From: Nelumbo lutea
Taxonomy: Eukaryota > Streptophyta > Magnoliopsida > Proteales > Nelumbonaceae
Direction: 5' to 3'
Assembly (NCBI GenBank): GCA_022828595.1
Contig: JAKGHH010000004.1
Location: 83,852,270-83,916,269, forward strand
DNA: 64,000 nt
Shown: positions 1-11,788 of the stretch, in pieces
How the letters are laid out: every line of letters begins with the position of its first letter
Position numbering within the stretch: the first letter of the stretch is position 1
Translations under genes and position numbers: made by a program
The notes under the pieces: model-generated
The model's input: only the letters and a program-made list of their open reading frames with translations
Database searches by the model: none
What the model was told of the DNA's origin: nothing

Positions 1-4
1 GAAG

Positions 5-122
5 TAGGGCTGTAAGTCAAATACCCAATTTGAAATTTCTTTCCATCAAGACTGGGTTAGAGTTTAGGCCCGCTAAAAATTTAACAAATTCTCAGCCCAA
101 CCCAGCCCAAGTTGCACCCCTA
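5..122. mobile_element. short hAT-like MITE
   Basis: The ends are imperfect inverted repeats: TAGGGCTGTAA at the left and TAGGGGTGCAA read inward from the right. The 8 bases after the element (AATGGAAG) end in GAAG, which are the only four bases of window left of the element, so an 8-bp hAT-type target duplication is likely but is cut by the window edge. There is no coding capacity. It sits within or next to decayed LINE sequence. Confidence 0.5.
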
Positions 123-1227
123 AATGGAAGTGAAGAGGTCTTGTTTCCATAAGTGGAAGGGCAGGCCAATGATGCGAACTATAACCTCATCTTCCATGTA
201 GAGATCCTCTGAGTTGGATAAAGGAGACCATCTTGATATCAAGACATTACCACAAACAAATCTATGTTTGATGTTCCAAACTACACTTCATCCAGCAAAT
301 TGATGAGAGCTTCAGACTTCTCAAACAGTGCAACTATCATAATTCCTTTCAGGTTTAAACCTTTGAGCATTGCATCTGCAACCAACTTCCAGTCCTGAAC
401 CTTTTCTTTCATTTCAACCACTAACTACTCCCCAAATCGATTCCCATCAAGGGCAACCACTCTAGAGTCTAGACTTTCCAACACTGTTTGTCACATTTAC
501 AAGTTCTTCTTTCTCCCCTTCTGTTGAATACGATCTTGCTTCAAATGAGACTTATGGTTTTTCAGATGCTTCACAACTCCCCTACAAGCACCACCATAGC
601 GATCTTCAACTCTCTAATCTTCATAGAAACCTTCCCCCTTACCCTGCTCTCCTCTAACGGAAAGCTTTATTGCCTCCATCAATTAGCCAGCACAAACGAT
701 TTCTCCTCATCTATCTTCATTTCCATCCAAAAATTTCTGATACAGTTTCAGTTGTCACGACCTCAGGTTGAAGTGGAGCCCAAAAAATGAGGTTGGACAA
801 ATTTCAAGTTCATAGTACAAACCAAAAAAGGGGGAACTTACTTGCCCATAAATACAAAACCCATCCTAGATAAAATCTATTTAAAAAAGTCCCAATCTAC
901 ATGATTGTAAGATTTTCCAATATCCATTTTGCAGATCAAACCATTTTAACCACTAGTCCTATAATCACATACAACTTCATTAGCAATCAGGATCTGATCC
1001 AAAATCGGCCTCCATATATACATTAGAAAGGCCCCTTGAGCATGTGAGTTACTGTTTCCAAGGCCTCCCTAAGTCTTAAGAGGAACACTTTGGCAATAAT
1101 TTTATAGAGGCTTGTAGCTAACTAATTAGTCTGAAACTGCTTGGTCCATTTGTACACTGTTCCGTTGGGATTAACGGTATTAAGATATGGCACTACCACC
1201 TTGTTAATCTTACCCTTATGATAAAAT

Positions 1228-1762
1228 TCCTAAACACTGTATCTTACGAGGAAGGACAGGATATCTGCAGTGTGAGCGCCTCCATCTAAAGGTTGGGTAA
1301 AGCTGAATTTTGATGATAGCAGTCAAGGAAATCCAGGCCCATCGGGGATAGGAGGGGTGCTGAGAGATAAGGACAGTAACATCTTAGCCTTGTTTTCAGG
1401 CCCCGCAGCAATAGGAGACTCTAAAAGAGCTGAGATATTAGCAACTGTACAAGGTATTAACATTGCAAACCAATTAGGAGATCAGAATTTGGTAATTGAA
1501 GGAGCATGACTATTACCTCTCTTTGGGTGGGAAGAACAACAAATACGTTAGCAAATGGGTTAGCTAAGCAAGGGGCTTCAAGGGAACATTTATTTTGGGC
1601 TGCACTGTAATTTTATTTCTGTTTTGTTTCTGTTCTAGCTTGACGTAATACTTTGATACGAGAGGTAACAGCTCGTGCCTCTCCATGGGTATCGTGTAAT
1701 GCTTTAACTTTCAAGTTTTAATAAAATTATTTTCATTCATTAAAAAAATCCTAAACACTGTA
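1228..1762. repeat. 14-bp target-site duplication pair of the truncated LINE
   Basis: TCCTAAACACTGTA occurs at 1228-1241 and exactly again at 1749-1762, directly after the A-tail. Both copies are identical. Confidence 0.85.
1242..1748 (+). mobile_element. 5'-truncated LINE with RNase H remnant and 14-bp TSD
   Basis: It encodes a plant LINE RNase H-like segment (1271-1509; start WVKLNFDDSSQGNPGPSG, end of first part NLVIEGA then stop) and a C-terminal tail (NTLANGLAKQGASREHLFW, stop at 1608-1610). An AATAAA-like 3' end and a 7-A tail (1742-1748) follow. The 14-bp direct repeat TCCTAAACACTGTA flanks it at 1228-1241 and 1749-1762, the expected scar of target-primed reverse transcription. Part of the RNase H domain between the two blocks is missing. 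Inserted into the older minus-strand LINE. Confidence 0.85.
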
Positions 1763-2508
1763 AGCAACCCTCTTTTGAACAAATCCCAAGAATCCTGAAA
1801 AAAAGGACATTGTGAACCTATTTTGCCTAGGGATTTCTCCATGTTCATTTAAAAATGGCTACCCTTATCTCTTCCTCCTCAAAAGTTGCCCCAAGTTTGT
1901 TCTTGTCTTAATGGGAAATGGATTCTCACTCAAGCCCCACAATTTAAGGATGATATATCCAGGGAGTGACCAAAAGTATTTTTTTAGTAAGAGACAATAT
2001 TTTGACCAAATCCATTCAGGTTCCACTCCATTCATAATTCAATTTCATGACTCCTTTCTTCCATCAGCCAAGACATGGAAAAATCTGTACAAATGGCTAT
2101 ACTTACTTTTTAATTTGGCTTCCTTTATGTTTTGGCTGTAGGCTCCAGTGCTGGTTGTATGGAGGGAATCTCCCCCCCCCCTTTTTAACTCATAGCTTAG
2201 AGATCCAAAAATGAATAAAGAAAAGGAAGAAAATACCAAATCTCATTGTCCCTAAGATAGCCAAGCCTTGTTCCAGTAACAAGTATCACGTAATCACTAT
2301 TTATTATTTAGTAAACATGTCTATAACATTGACTCCATAAAAGCAATTGAAGGAATTGTCACTAGCCTGTAGTGCATCACTCTTGTGATGTGAAGGCATT
2401 GTGCCTGCAAAAAATTTTGCGCATAAAGTAAAACAATAACATCATCCATTGATTAGAAATAGAAATGTAAACATATAACCCCTTAATGGCATGGGATCAA
2501 CTACTCAC

Positions 2509-3681
2509 ATTTGCTTGGTTCCAAAGAAGTAAACAAGAACTTTCTTCCAATCAGTTGAGTATCCCCACTTTTCAGGTTCACTTACCTGCCATAAACACCA
2601 GTTAGTAAATCCAGAGTATAATGATCATGGTGAAATTTTATTAAGCATTGAGTACTGTTAGACATTAACCTCGAGCATAATAACTATTAAAATAATAATT
2701 AAAAATGCATGGTGGAATGGTTTTTATGGGAAAAACTAATCTAAAAAAATGTTTAGCATAAAAAAAAAAACAGAATTGTTGATTATGAATGGATCATTGT
2801 TTTCAAATTGTCAATTAGTCATCAACTCAGTTGATTGACGGTAATATAAATTATAAAAGTAGAAAAAAAAATGCATAAAACAGAAGTAGGCAAAGTATTA
2901 GTTCTTATAAGTTTTCTTCCAATCTGTGGTGCTTTGATACGGAACTGCCACAAACAAAGGCCGTTTTGAAAAGAAAGGTTGTCATTCCATACCCTAGTTT
3001 ATCCATCCTAATTTGTTTATGTTTGCACAACAGAGACTGTAATTTAAATGTTCAATACTGTTCATTTCTTGTATAGTTGAGGTCTAAATTAACTAAACGT
3101 TTGCATCAATGCATTAAATTCAAAACATATCCTTTTTATTCATGGCATCGACTAGAGAGGCCAAACCGACTAGTCATCTTCTCACCATACTGATAGCACT
3201 GTCACTGAAATAGATAAGTGTAGACCATCATACAGGGGAAATATGGATATTTGAAGATATCTTAACATTATGCAATACATATCACAGTAATTGTTTTTCT
3301 CATCTAATATCCTAACCTTCAAACAAAGATCAAATGTACAACGGCATGCAACTAAGAAGAGAGAAAGATGCCAAGTTCAGTACCTTCCCATGCCTTGGAT
3401 CATGGAACTAAACGACACAAAATGATCACTAATATCATGTCAGACTACTTGACAAACACAATACAAACACGACCAAATTATAGTTTCAGCACCCAAGGGG
3501 AGCAGAAAAAAGGGTTTTTTTTTGGAAGGAAGGGGGAGAATCGAGTACATACTGTTGCAGGCCAGGCAGGAAACCCCTTCACCTTGGCAAGAACCAGATC
3601 TCCAACCTTCCATTGCCGCCGGGCGGCGGCGGCGGCGGCGGCAGAAGCTTTGCTAGAACCTCTTCTGCGACTGGGCGCCAT
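2509..3681 (-). CDS. HUA2-like PWWP-domain protein, exons 1 and 2 (5' part of the gene)
   Basis: Exon 1 (3553-3681) encodes 43 residues: MAPSRRRGSSK, a poly-Ala run from a GCC repeat, then VGDLVLAKVKGFPAWPA, the hallmark start of a PWWP domain in plant HUA2/HULK proteins. It ends in ACA before a GTATGT donor. Exon 2 (2509-2585, 77 bp) follows an AG acceptor and reads VSEPEKWGYSTDWKKVLVYF, then FGTKQ, ending AT before GTGAGT. Both splice sites and the phase fit, and the joined protein matches the N-terminal half of the PWWP fold. Known HUA2-like proteins are nuclear regulators of flowering-time and floral gene RNA processing; that role here is inferred. The next exon (expected to continue IAFCNPADV-like) is not found in 1-2508, which holds LINE remnants, so either intron 2 is long or the gene is broken. 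The start is the only Met in frame before the PWWP motif. Confidence 0.85.
2586..3552 (-). other. intron 1 of the HUA2-like gene
   Basis: It is bounded by a GTATGT donor (3552-3547) and a TTTATGGCAG acceptor ending at 2586. It is AT-rich, about 970 bp. No transposon or other gene is visible in it. Confidence 0.75.
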
Positions 3682-4518
3682 GGAGACGAAATTTCAGAGC
3701 CTTCAAACAGTATAAGTCATGCGCCTTTTGAATTGAGAGACGAACAACAGATTAGTGGATTTTCTAGTTACAGAGAAGCCGAAAACGCCCGCCTCTCTGC
3801 AAAGAAAGGGAGCGGTTTCGGACTGCTTAGGGTTCTTCAATGGCGAAAGTTGGAAAGAATTTGCAGGCATCGAAGCAACGATCCGAGAGATGGACTGGAA
3901 GATACGGATTTATTGCTCCAGCCAAGAAAAATCTTCTTCTCGGTGCGGAAAAAGAGAGATGGAGAGAGAGCGCCCTAAAGCAAGTTGAGAGTTCGTGCTT
4001 TGTGTGGAAGAAGACCATTCACATACCTTTCTATCAAAAATAACATACGGATGTCATTATATACCAGCAGTGATCCGTGCGATTCACGGATTGGCACCAA
4101 AGATTTTTTTTTTCTCCTTTTTATGAATGGGGGGACAATTTGGGCACATCTTAATTCTCAAGGGGCAGTCCCTAAGATTAAAAAGACAAAATCGCCCTCG
4201 TTTCGATTAATCATCAGGTTTATTTTTTACCCTATTCTTTTTCCAGAAAATGTTATTTGGATAAGTGAAGATATTTTCTAGAAGACCCCTAATTTTTCTG
4301 AGTGGCATAGGCATTGATTTAGCCTTTTTTTTCCTTTCCATGATAAATAACTTATCCACTTACGAACAAGGTAAAACTTTTCTCCGATAATTTTCCAAAA
4401 AATTTGCCCAAGGGAAAATTTTGTTTCCTACACTTAGTCACAAACAAAAGAACATGATTCCCATTGCATCGTTAACCAACTCTCCCCACCCCCACCAAAA
4501 AATAAAAAAAAAAACTTA
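3682..4518 (-). promoter_or_regulatory. 5' leader and upstream region of the HUA2-like gene
   Basis: Upstream of the start codon on the minus strand. 3682-4000 is comparatively GC-balanced and purine/pyrimidine rich, as expected of a transcribed leader. Beyond about 4100 it becomes AT-rich. Short open frames on the plus strand here look like chance. No clear TATA box could be assigned. Confidence 0.3.
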
Positions 4519-4762
4519 GGTTGTGTTTGGATATAATGTAAATGATGATTTATTGTAAATGAAGATCAAATTAAACTTGTCAGATTTTACTTTCTACCAC
4601 CCCCCCCCCTCCCTGGTCTTGTGTAGCCAGCCCCTCTTGGTTTCATATGTTTTGCACTGTTAGCTTCCAGACGAGAAGAGTCTCACTTTGCATGCACCTG
4701 AACCGAAGGTGCCATGACTTGTCGCATTTATATATACATTTACATCATTTCCAAATGCAACC
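4519..4762. mobile_element. Tourist-like MITE (PIF/Harbinger type)
   Basis: 244 bp with terminal inverted repeats GGTTGTGTTTGGA (left) and GGTTGCATTTGGA (right, read inward), followed on both sides by a GTAAATGATG-like block. It is flanked by the 3-bp duplication TTA (4516-4518 and 4763-4765), the target preference of PIF/Harbinger elements. No coding capacity. Confidence 0.8.
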
Positions 4763-4765
4763 TTA

Positions 4766-6180
4766 CTGTCAAAAGAACGGTATCAAATACAAAAAAAAAA
4801 AAAAAAAAAAAAAAATCTAGTCTAGCACTTTTTATGCACATCTCCTTTGTATAATCATTTTAGAATGTATCTATCTTTTTTTTCTTTTTCGTTACAACTA
4901 AGAAAAAATCATTCATCATATATAGTAGAACATTGATTACAAGCATTGCCATAAGATGTGAAGAAAATAACTCAAAGAACCAACTAGGCATGCTATGAGT
5001 CCAAAAACCTTTTGGATACTAAACACTAGCAAGACAATGAAGTAGTGAACAACACAATTTTTTGAATGAGGAACAAAATTCCATGAAACAAACTCAAAAC
5101 ACAGTGTTTTCAGATCTAATGTCCTGAATCACAAACCAGGCTTCATTGTCAGCAATCAAAAAGCGATTCATCAAACACTGGATTAAGGGGAGACAATCAT
5201 AGTTCAAACATATATTGGGGAAACCCAAAAATCAAGCAGTTTGAAGACCAATCAAAACATCATAGGTTTCTATGAGCATAAAAGAATGAGGTCTATATGA
5301 AGACGCTTTGTAGCACGAAAGACCCATTCGAATAGGTAATAGAGACACCTAAATCAGCAAAGAAACCTACCAAAAAAAAAGAAAAATAAAAGAAAAGCAA
5401 GGGACCTATCACCAAATTTCCACTACTTGAGGTTGGGTTAGCTTTCCACCTGCCACTTGGCTTGAGGATGATGTAGCTCCTCCCAAAAGCTTGTTAGTAG
5501 ACTTTGTTACCCATAGAACTTGTTCGGGTGGTACCTCAGCTAGCCGAAGCTGCCATGTGTTGGATTCCATGGCCAATGTCTTCGGACCACGTCAACATGC
5601 ATCATCACAATTGCATCATGAAAAGGCACCCCGAGGAAAAAAAAAGGTCCTACATGGATAATGAGGCACTCCCTGTCGAAGAAAGTGGGACTTCTCGAGA
5701 TCCTCAATGGATGACCTCATCTTGACAACCATGCAGACCTCATCCGACTACAACATGAATGTCTGACTATTAAAAGGCATCTTCCTTCAAGGTAAAGGAC
5801 TTTTAGCATCCATTGCATTAAACATGGTTCAAACCAGTCTATTCTCTTCGATTTGTCCTAACTAATCATCCATCTCCCTTGTTGACTTGAGCGTCATAGT
5901 GCATTCTCGAGGAAAATTTCCTATGGTCTTTGGTATCTTGTTGTGCTTGCAGAACTCGATGCATGTCATCCTTACACCTCGCCCCTACCCAGTTGGCATG
6001 ACTTATCTGATTGCGTCCTTTGTTTGAAACACCACGGATTGGACAACATTAGAACCAATAGAGATTACACATGCAACATTCGAAACTTAATCATCGGCAA
6101 TGGTGTCATAGTGAGAGTAATGACTGGTCAATGAATCTTTGTAGCAAGAATTGCTTATAAGGGCTAACATTTTTTGTGAA
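4766..6180. other. unassigned AT-rich intergenic sequence
   Basis: A poly-A run lies at about 4791-4814. The stretch 5480-6130 is more GC-rich and has short open frames, but none resembles a known protein and none has convincing coding character. I see no gene. Confidence 0.4.
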
Positions 6181-6399
6181 AAAATGCTTTTTCTAATAGA
6201 TAATCAAACTTAATTCATTACATCAAGGTCATGCTAAAAGATAACAAAGAAATTGAAATTGTTCCAAAGCATAGGAAAGCCCGGAGGTAACTGTAACGCT
6301 TTCTTTGCAACTTCATGGGTTGTTGTATTAGTTGATCTAGCATAGTGGTAGAAATTGATCTCTCCAAAATTTTGGGTGAGGGGGGCATAACTCTTCCTG

Positions 6400-9300
6400 A
6401 AGGATCTCACAAATCACATTTACTGCATCCACTTCTACAACAAGCTTCTGGATTCACATCTGGGCAGCTAGTTGGAGGCTCATTCTCACTACAATGATCT
6501 CTGCAACATGAGCTAACAAACACTAAGATTAGGTTCCATTTAATCTTACTACAACACTTGTAGATGATCTTAAGACTATTCCAAGCCCAACTTTTAGAGA
6601 AGAGGCTATGAATGATGCATCGATATTCAACTTGTACCAATCAAGGGGAGAGGGATTCCACTTTTGAGGAGTTTCGTGACTTGTTTGCATGGCTGGTTGA
6701 GATTGTGAGATTTGATCCCACCAATAGAGCTCATTCCTAATCTTGCAAAGTATTTGGCATGGCAACTAATTTTCATCGGAGAATATGAGTCTGTTCCTGG
6801 TTGTCCAGATGTTCCAACAAATTGCTGCTATCAATCATTGAGTTTGCTTTTTAGATTCATCATCTTCTATTTTAATCCACTACAATAACCAACCTGATAG
6901 AGTGTCCTCCTGGCTCAACTTTGTGCTAAGTGTAGAACCAAACGACATTGCTAAGTGGTATATGGTCTCCTCACTTTTTTTATAGTGGGGACATAAACCC
7001 TTCAAAATAATCTTCCTTTTTTTTCAACTATGATTTTACCAGTAGGGCCCCATGACTCACTCTTCAGAGAAAATTTATAATTTTTGACGGAATGTTAAGA
7101 CTCCATATACCTTTCCAGTATGATTTGGGTCAAGGGGGCATGTAGCTCGTAGTTTGAGATTCCTCTTCCAACATTCCTTTGCAACATAATAAGTCATTTT
7201 CACTATGCATTCTCCTAAATTGTGAAAATTCTAGATTATGGTATTCTCTTGAATTCCCCAACTAATAGGAATTCTTTGAATGACATTGGCTTCTTGAGGG
7301 TGGAACCATTGACGATCTGTCTCCATATTCCATCTTCTAGAATGTTGGGTTAATAGGTCTTGTACTTGTAAAAGAGGGCAATTCTCCCTATTTTGGTCAT
7401 AAGTCTGGCTATTGCTTTGATTTAGGATCCACTTGTCCTCCCATATTCTCATTGAACTCTCATTCCCTATACACCATATACATCCTTTTTTAAGAACATC
7501 TTTCCCCCACAGCAGGCTTCACCAGGCCTGTGATGCTTTATGACCTATTGTAGCCTCCCAAAAAGTAGAATAAGTGAAGTATTTCCCCTTGATCAGTTTA
7601 CTTCATAAGGAATATGGGTTTCCAATAAGTCTCGAAACCTTTCTGGTGAGAAGAGCCCGACTAAATGCCCAAATATGTCTGTAACCCGTTCCTCCTTCAC
7701 TTTTCGAGTTACACAATTTTTGCCATCTTAGTTAGTGAATTCTTCGTTCTTGCTATTTCTTTCCCGAAAAGAAACTTGTTGTCATTTGATTTATCATTTT
7801 ACAGATGCTGATCGACATTTTGAAATGTGAAATTGCATAGATGGGTGTATATAAATCCACAACTTTTAGGCACCTCCTTCCTCGCCTAAGAGAGGAGCCT
7901 CCTCTTTCATTTAGCAATCTTCTTATCCACCTTTTCACATATCTCTAGGAAGATGGTTCTCTTACTTCTATCCATCATTGCTAGAAGGCCTAAATATTTC
8001 CTTGTGCCCGTAACTAATATATGAAGCCATCTAGAAATCAATCTTCAGATTCTAGGAGGGGTGTTAAGAGCTAAAAAAGATACTTGATTTGTGAAAGTTA
8101 ATTTTCTGACTTAATAACTCACAAAAACTCTGAAGAAGAAGATGCATACCTCTACAATTTTCAGTATCTACTTTTGAAAAGACCATACAGTCATTTGCGA
8201 AAAGTAGGTGAGATATACAAGGTGTTGATCTGGCTATCTTTACCCCCTGAAACTCTCAGTTCTTAATAGCTTGTTTGTAGAAGGAAAAAAACTTTGCATG
8301 ATTAGAAGGGACATATATGGACAACGGGTCTCCTTGACGAATACCTCTAGTAGGTCGGATTATGCCCATTGGGGTCCCATTGATCAAGACATTGTAACAA
8401 ATTGACTGGGTGCATTTGGCAATGTTTTTTATCCACCTCTTGTCAAATCCCATTCTTGCCATGATTGCTTTATAGGAAATCCTATCTAACATGATCATAA
8501 GCTTGTTTGAGATCCAATTTGATTCTCATTTTCATCAATCTTCCCTTTCTTCAATTCTACAGGTGATGAAATAGTTCATGAACCATGAAGATTCTTTCTA
8601 AGGTCATTCTATTAGGGACGATGACATTTTTCTCTGAATCAATAAGCCCTTGCATAAGGAGCTTCATGCGATTTGTCAATACCATGGAGAAAATTTTATA
8701 TATTACATTATAGAGAGATATTGGTTTATAGTCAGTTATTTTGCAAGGATTTTTAACTTTAGGGACAAGGCAAATGAATGTATGATTTAGGTCAAATGGG
8801 ATTACCTCATAGTTGTAGATTTGCTTGCTCAAGGAGGTGATGTCAACATTAATGTCACTTCAGAAGTGTTGGTATACTCCCACCTGAATGCCATCTGGGT
8901 CGAGGGCTTTGTAGGCACCCATTTGGAAAATCCAAGTGTCTTAAATCAATGGCTTGGTCTTGAGTGCTTGACTTACTAAATAAATTTTGGAAATGCTGCA
9001 TTATCACATGATTTAGCCCCTCCTCTTCAATCCATCTTTATTCTCCATCCTTCAATCTCTCAATATTATTCACCCGTCTCCTTTACAGAGTTGCCTAGTG
9101 GAAATATCTTGTGTTTCGAACCCCTAATTGTAGGTGTTAACCCTGGAATTTTGAAACTAAAGAGTTTCTTCATTTTGAAGAATTTATTGAAGTTCTTTTT
9201 TCTTCTACATTAATTCATTGCTACTTGAGCTCCATCTCTTGGCTTGAAGCGAACTAATTTGTGATCTAATTTGCTTCTTCTTCTAAAAAATATTTCCAAA

Positions 9301-10139
9301 AGCCCTCTGATCCCAGTCCTCATCTCCTGGGCTAACTCCTATGTTTTTTGTTTAAAAACTGATGCAGAGAACGGTCTATCCCCTTTCCTCCACACCTGGT
9401 TAAAAATTTGGTTATGGGTGGTTTAACCACATCATCTAAAATCTGAAAGGTGCTTTTCCTTCTACTTTTTCTTTTCTAAAGTGAGAGGATGATTGGGCAG
9501 TGATCCGATTCCATTGTTGCTTCGTGCAAGATTCTAGCCTCCGGGAATAAATGACTCCAGTCGTTTGACCACATTTTGGTTCCCCTATCTATTATTACTC
9601 CATGTAAAGTCCATCCCCTTGTATCCCATATCTTGTAATCCACACATCTCCAAGGCTGCTTTGAAACCCACCATTTGGGAGTGACTACGATGTTGTCCCA
9701 CTCTCTTCTCTCTCCAACTTAATATTTAATTTAAGTTGCCAACAACTAGCCAAGCTCCTGTTACACGGGCCTCCAAATTTGCCAAATCTTGCCATGTAAC
9801 ATACCTATTATGTTGTTCTAGAACCCCATAGATAAAGGAGATTGTGAATTTTTCCTTGGACTGCAATCCCACCACCATTGTGATTAGGTTGTAGGTAGAT
9901 GAGATGATGTTTAAAGAAATACATTCTTTTCACATTATAGTTAAACCCCCCCGACAGACTCCTAGCAGCTACTGAATGTTTGTACCCCAACCGCTTACTG
10001 ATTCTCTACATGGCCTCTGTAGTGCTTTTTGTCTTCATGAGGTATATGAGACTTGGGTGGTAGGAACGGACAAGTTCTAACAAGTAATGAACTATCGGGA
10101 TTGCCCCACTCCTCGACAGTTCCAAGCTAACCAATTCAT
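6400..10139 (-). pseudogene. LINE ORF2 (endonuclease, reverse transcriptase, RNase H), broken
   Basis: It starts MNWLAWNCRGVG at 10139, the usual beginning of plant LINE ORF2 and its AP-type endonuclease. Endonuclease remnants run to about 9500. RT blocks: ITDYKPISLYNVIYKIFSMV and LTNRMK (8557-8832), then MGFDKRWIKNIAKC and GIRQGDPLS (8256-8498). A zf-RVT-like segment (7231-7452) precedes an RNase H remnant (about 6407-6765; WYKLNIDASF). Many stops and frameshifts show it is dead. In an intact element this protein nicks DNA and copies the LINE RNA at the target. Confidence 0.8.
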
Positions 10140-10599
10140 TACATCCAACGGGGCTGTTATGCAGCCTCTGCCAATCTCCCCAAAACTATGGGTTGGTTTC
10201 TAATAGGGGTTGCAGATGGCCCAGCCTTGTCATTTGCTTGTGTTGTCTTTCAATGTTTCGTTGGTCTAGTGTCTTCAAAGTTAAAGTGCTCCAATGCCTC
10301 TTCCATGTCCCTTCTCTTCAAAGCACTTATGACTCCCTTCGGTATTTGCTTTCCTTCTATTTTCCCGTTTGGGTGATCTTTTCCACCACCTTTTGCTTCT
10401 TTTGGCTTTTCCATTGATGAAGACAAGGTGAAAGCCATTGTAACCACGTTTGGATTTTCCCCAACACGTTGCCTCTATCATCGTTCTTTTCTATGCTTGC
10501 CTCTATAGAATATTCTTTAATAACGATCCCTCTTTGTTTGTTATGGGGATTCCTGTTGGCTAATCCACTATTGCCTGGTTTCTTCGTACAAACCATTAG

Positions 10600-11444
10600 T
10601 TGATTCTCCCTCCACGTGGCCTTCTTTGATTGTCTAGGAGATTCAAATCATCATTCCCATATGCATGGCAGTTTCTTTGTTGCTCACCCTTTTGGTTTGC
10701 CTACTTCCTATAGCTTTTCTAATTAGCCCCCACCGGTGTGGATTGCTTGAAGCCAGACTCCAAAACTTTTGGTCGAATGGTCTGTCTCCTCATTAGTATA
10801 TTTGTCATCCTATGCTTCTTCATAGCTGTTCAATAGGTGCCCTAATCATCTGCATTGATAGCAATAGTTGGGGAGTCGTTCGTATCTGAACTCCACCCAT
10901 CTTTTGGTTTGGTTGTCTTTTATGCTCACCCATTCCTGTGTTTTCAGTGGTTTATCCACATCAATGGTAACTAAGACTCTCATGTAACCATTGACAAGGT
11001 TATCTTCTAGACTTTCCATGTCAATCTTCATAACATCTCCAACATACAATGCAATACTTTTAGTAGTCTTCTCACTAGTTGCCTCCATTGGAAATTGATG
11101 GGTTTGTAACCAAAATAGGTAGGTATTGAGTCTCACCTCTTCAATGTTTATCTCTGGTTCCCACGGTTTCATGAGTAGCAGGTTTTCATGAAAAACTATG
11201 GCCCGTTCTCTAGTATTTTCCTTGCTCCCTTCTTGTCTGAGCAAGTAACTAGGAAGTTTTCTCTTATTAAATCACCTATACGTACCCCTTTCTTCCCTAT
11301 CCATAGCTACAACAGTGCTTGTTTGAATCCGTTGTGGTTTGGTTGTTTGTTTGCATGGACAAGCTAGATAATCATCCTATGCACTAGTTCGAGCCCTACC
11401 TCACTTTGGATTACTTCTATTTCCTCTAAATCCTCTTTAGACAT
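10600..11444 (-). pseudogene. LINE ORF1 (DUF4283-type nucleic-acid-binding protein), broken
   Basis: The first ATG is at 11444 (MSKEDLEEIEVIQSE). A stop follows early. A 132-residue open stretch (10846-11244) contains NTYLFWLQTHQFPMEATSE, GDVMKIDMESL, YMRVLVTIDVDKPLKT and RYERLPNYCYQCR, which are the DUF4283 and CCHC zinc-knuckle landmarks of plant LINE ORF1. In the LINE it would bind element RNA. The zinc knuckle is cut by a stop after its second Cys. Downstream (10600-10840) only shifted fragments remain. Confidence 0.75.
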
Positions 11445-11776
11445 TTCCCCTTGAAACAAACACCCTCCAGCAGAAGATTTGATACTTAATCAAAGGAGGA
11501 GCAAGAAACTTCTCAAAGAAACTTAGACACCTCACTAGAAACCAGAGAGGGATAAGATATATATAAACTTGTATCCATATGGAAGTTACCAGAACAAGGC
11601 TTTTAAAAGAATGGTAAGGTAGTTTATACACTAGAAACTTACCATATTTTTCTTTCTTTTGGTGGGTTGATTAAGGTGTTCTTTGTAATGGCTAAGCTTG
11701 ATCTATATCAATAAGTGGACTAGACATGAATAAAGGTATATTGTTTGTGCATAATGAGAATATACTTACAACATTT

Positions 11777-11788
11777 TGGTGTCAGAAA
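11777..11788 (+). other. primer-binding-site-like sequence
   Basis: TGGTGTCAGAAA directly after the LTR end resembles the TGGTATCAGAGC site (initiator-Met tRNA) common in plant Ty3/gypsy and Ty1/copia elements, with two changes. Confidence 0.55.

Larger units (their letters stand above)
130..2140 (-). mobile_element. decayed L1-type LINE fragment (minus), interrupted
   Basis: Read on the minus strand, about 830-1225 encodes a LINE reverse transcriptase with stops: a stretch like ILIANEVVCDYRTSG, then GLICKMDIGKSYNHVDWDFF and ILSRMGF. These match the usual RT blocks (LIANE, CKLDIEKAYDHVNW, RMGFG). The SLYKIIAKVF block lies upstream at about 1085-1110, and the FYHKGKINK region joins sequence on both sides of the inserted LINE at 1242-1748. 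At 130-300 a stretch resembling the DUF4283-type ORF1 region (GLPFHLW) is seen. It is a non-functional remnant. Its position just past exon 2 of the HUA2-like gene suggests it lies in an intron. Confidence 0.6.
6185..11450 (-). mobile_element. near full-length decayed L1-type LINE (minus)
   Basis: On the minus strand the order is ORF1 (DUF4283 plus a start of a zinc knuckle), ORF2 endonuclease, reverse transcriptase, zf-RVT-like region and RNase H: the standard plant L1 layout over about 5.3 kb. All frames are broken by stops and shifts. The 3' end lies near 6185, where the minus strand reads ...TGAATTAAGTTTGATTATC before a short A-rich stretch. No target duplication was identified. The 5' end abuts the truncated 5' part of the Ty3/gypsy element. 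Confidence 0.8.

Noticed and set aside
3368..3988. Plus-strand frames of 115, 121 and 77 codons
   Set aside because: They lie antisense to exon 1 and the leader of the HUA2-like gene and show no family resemblance; the GGC repeat explains the poly-Ala and poly-Gly runs.
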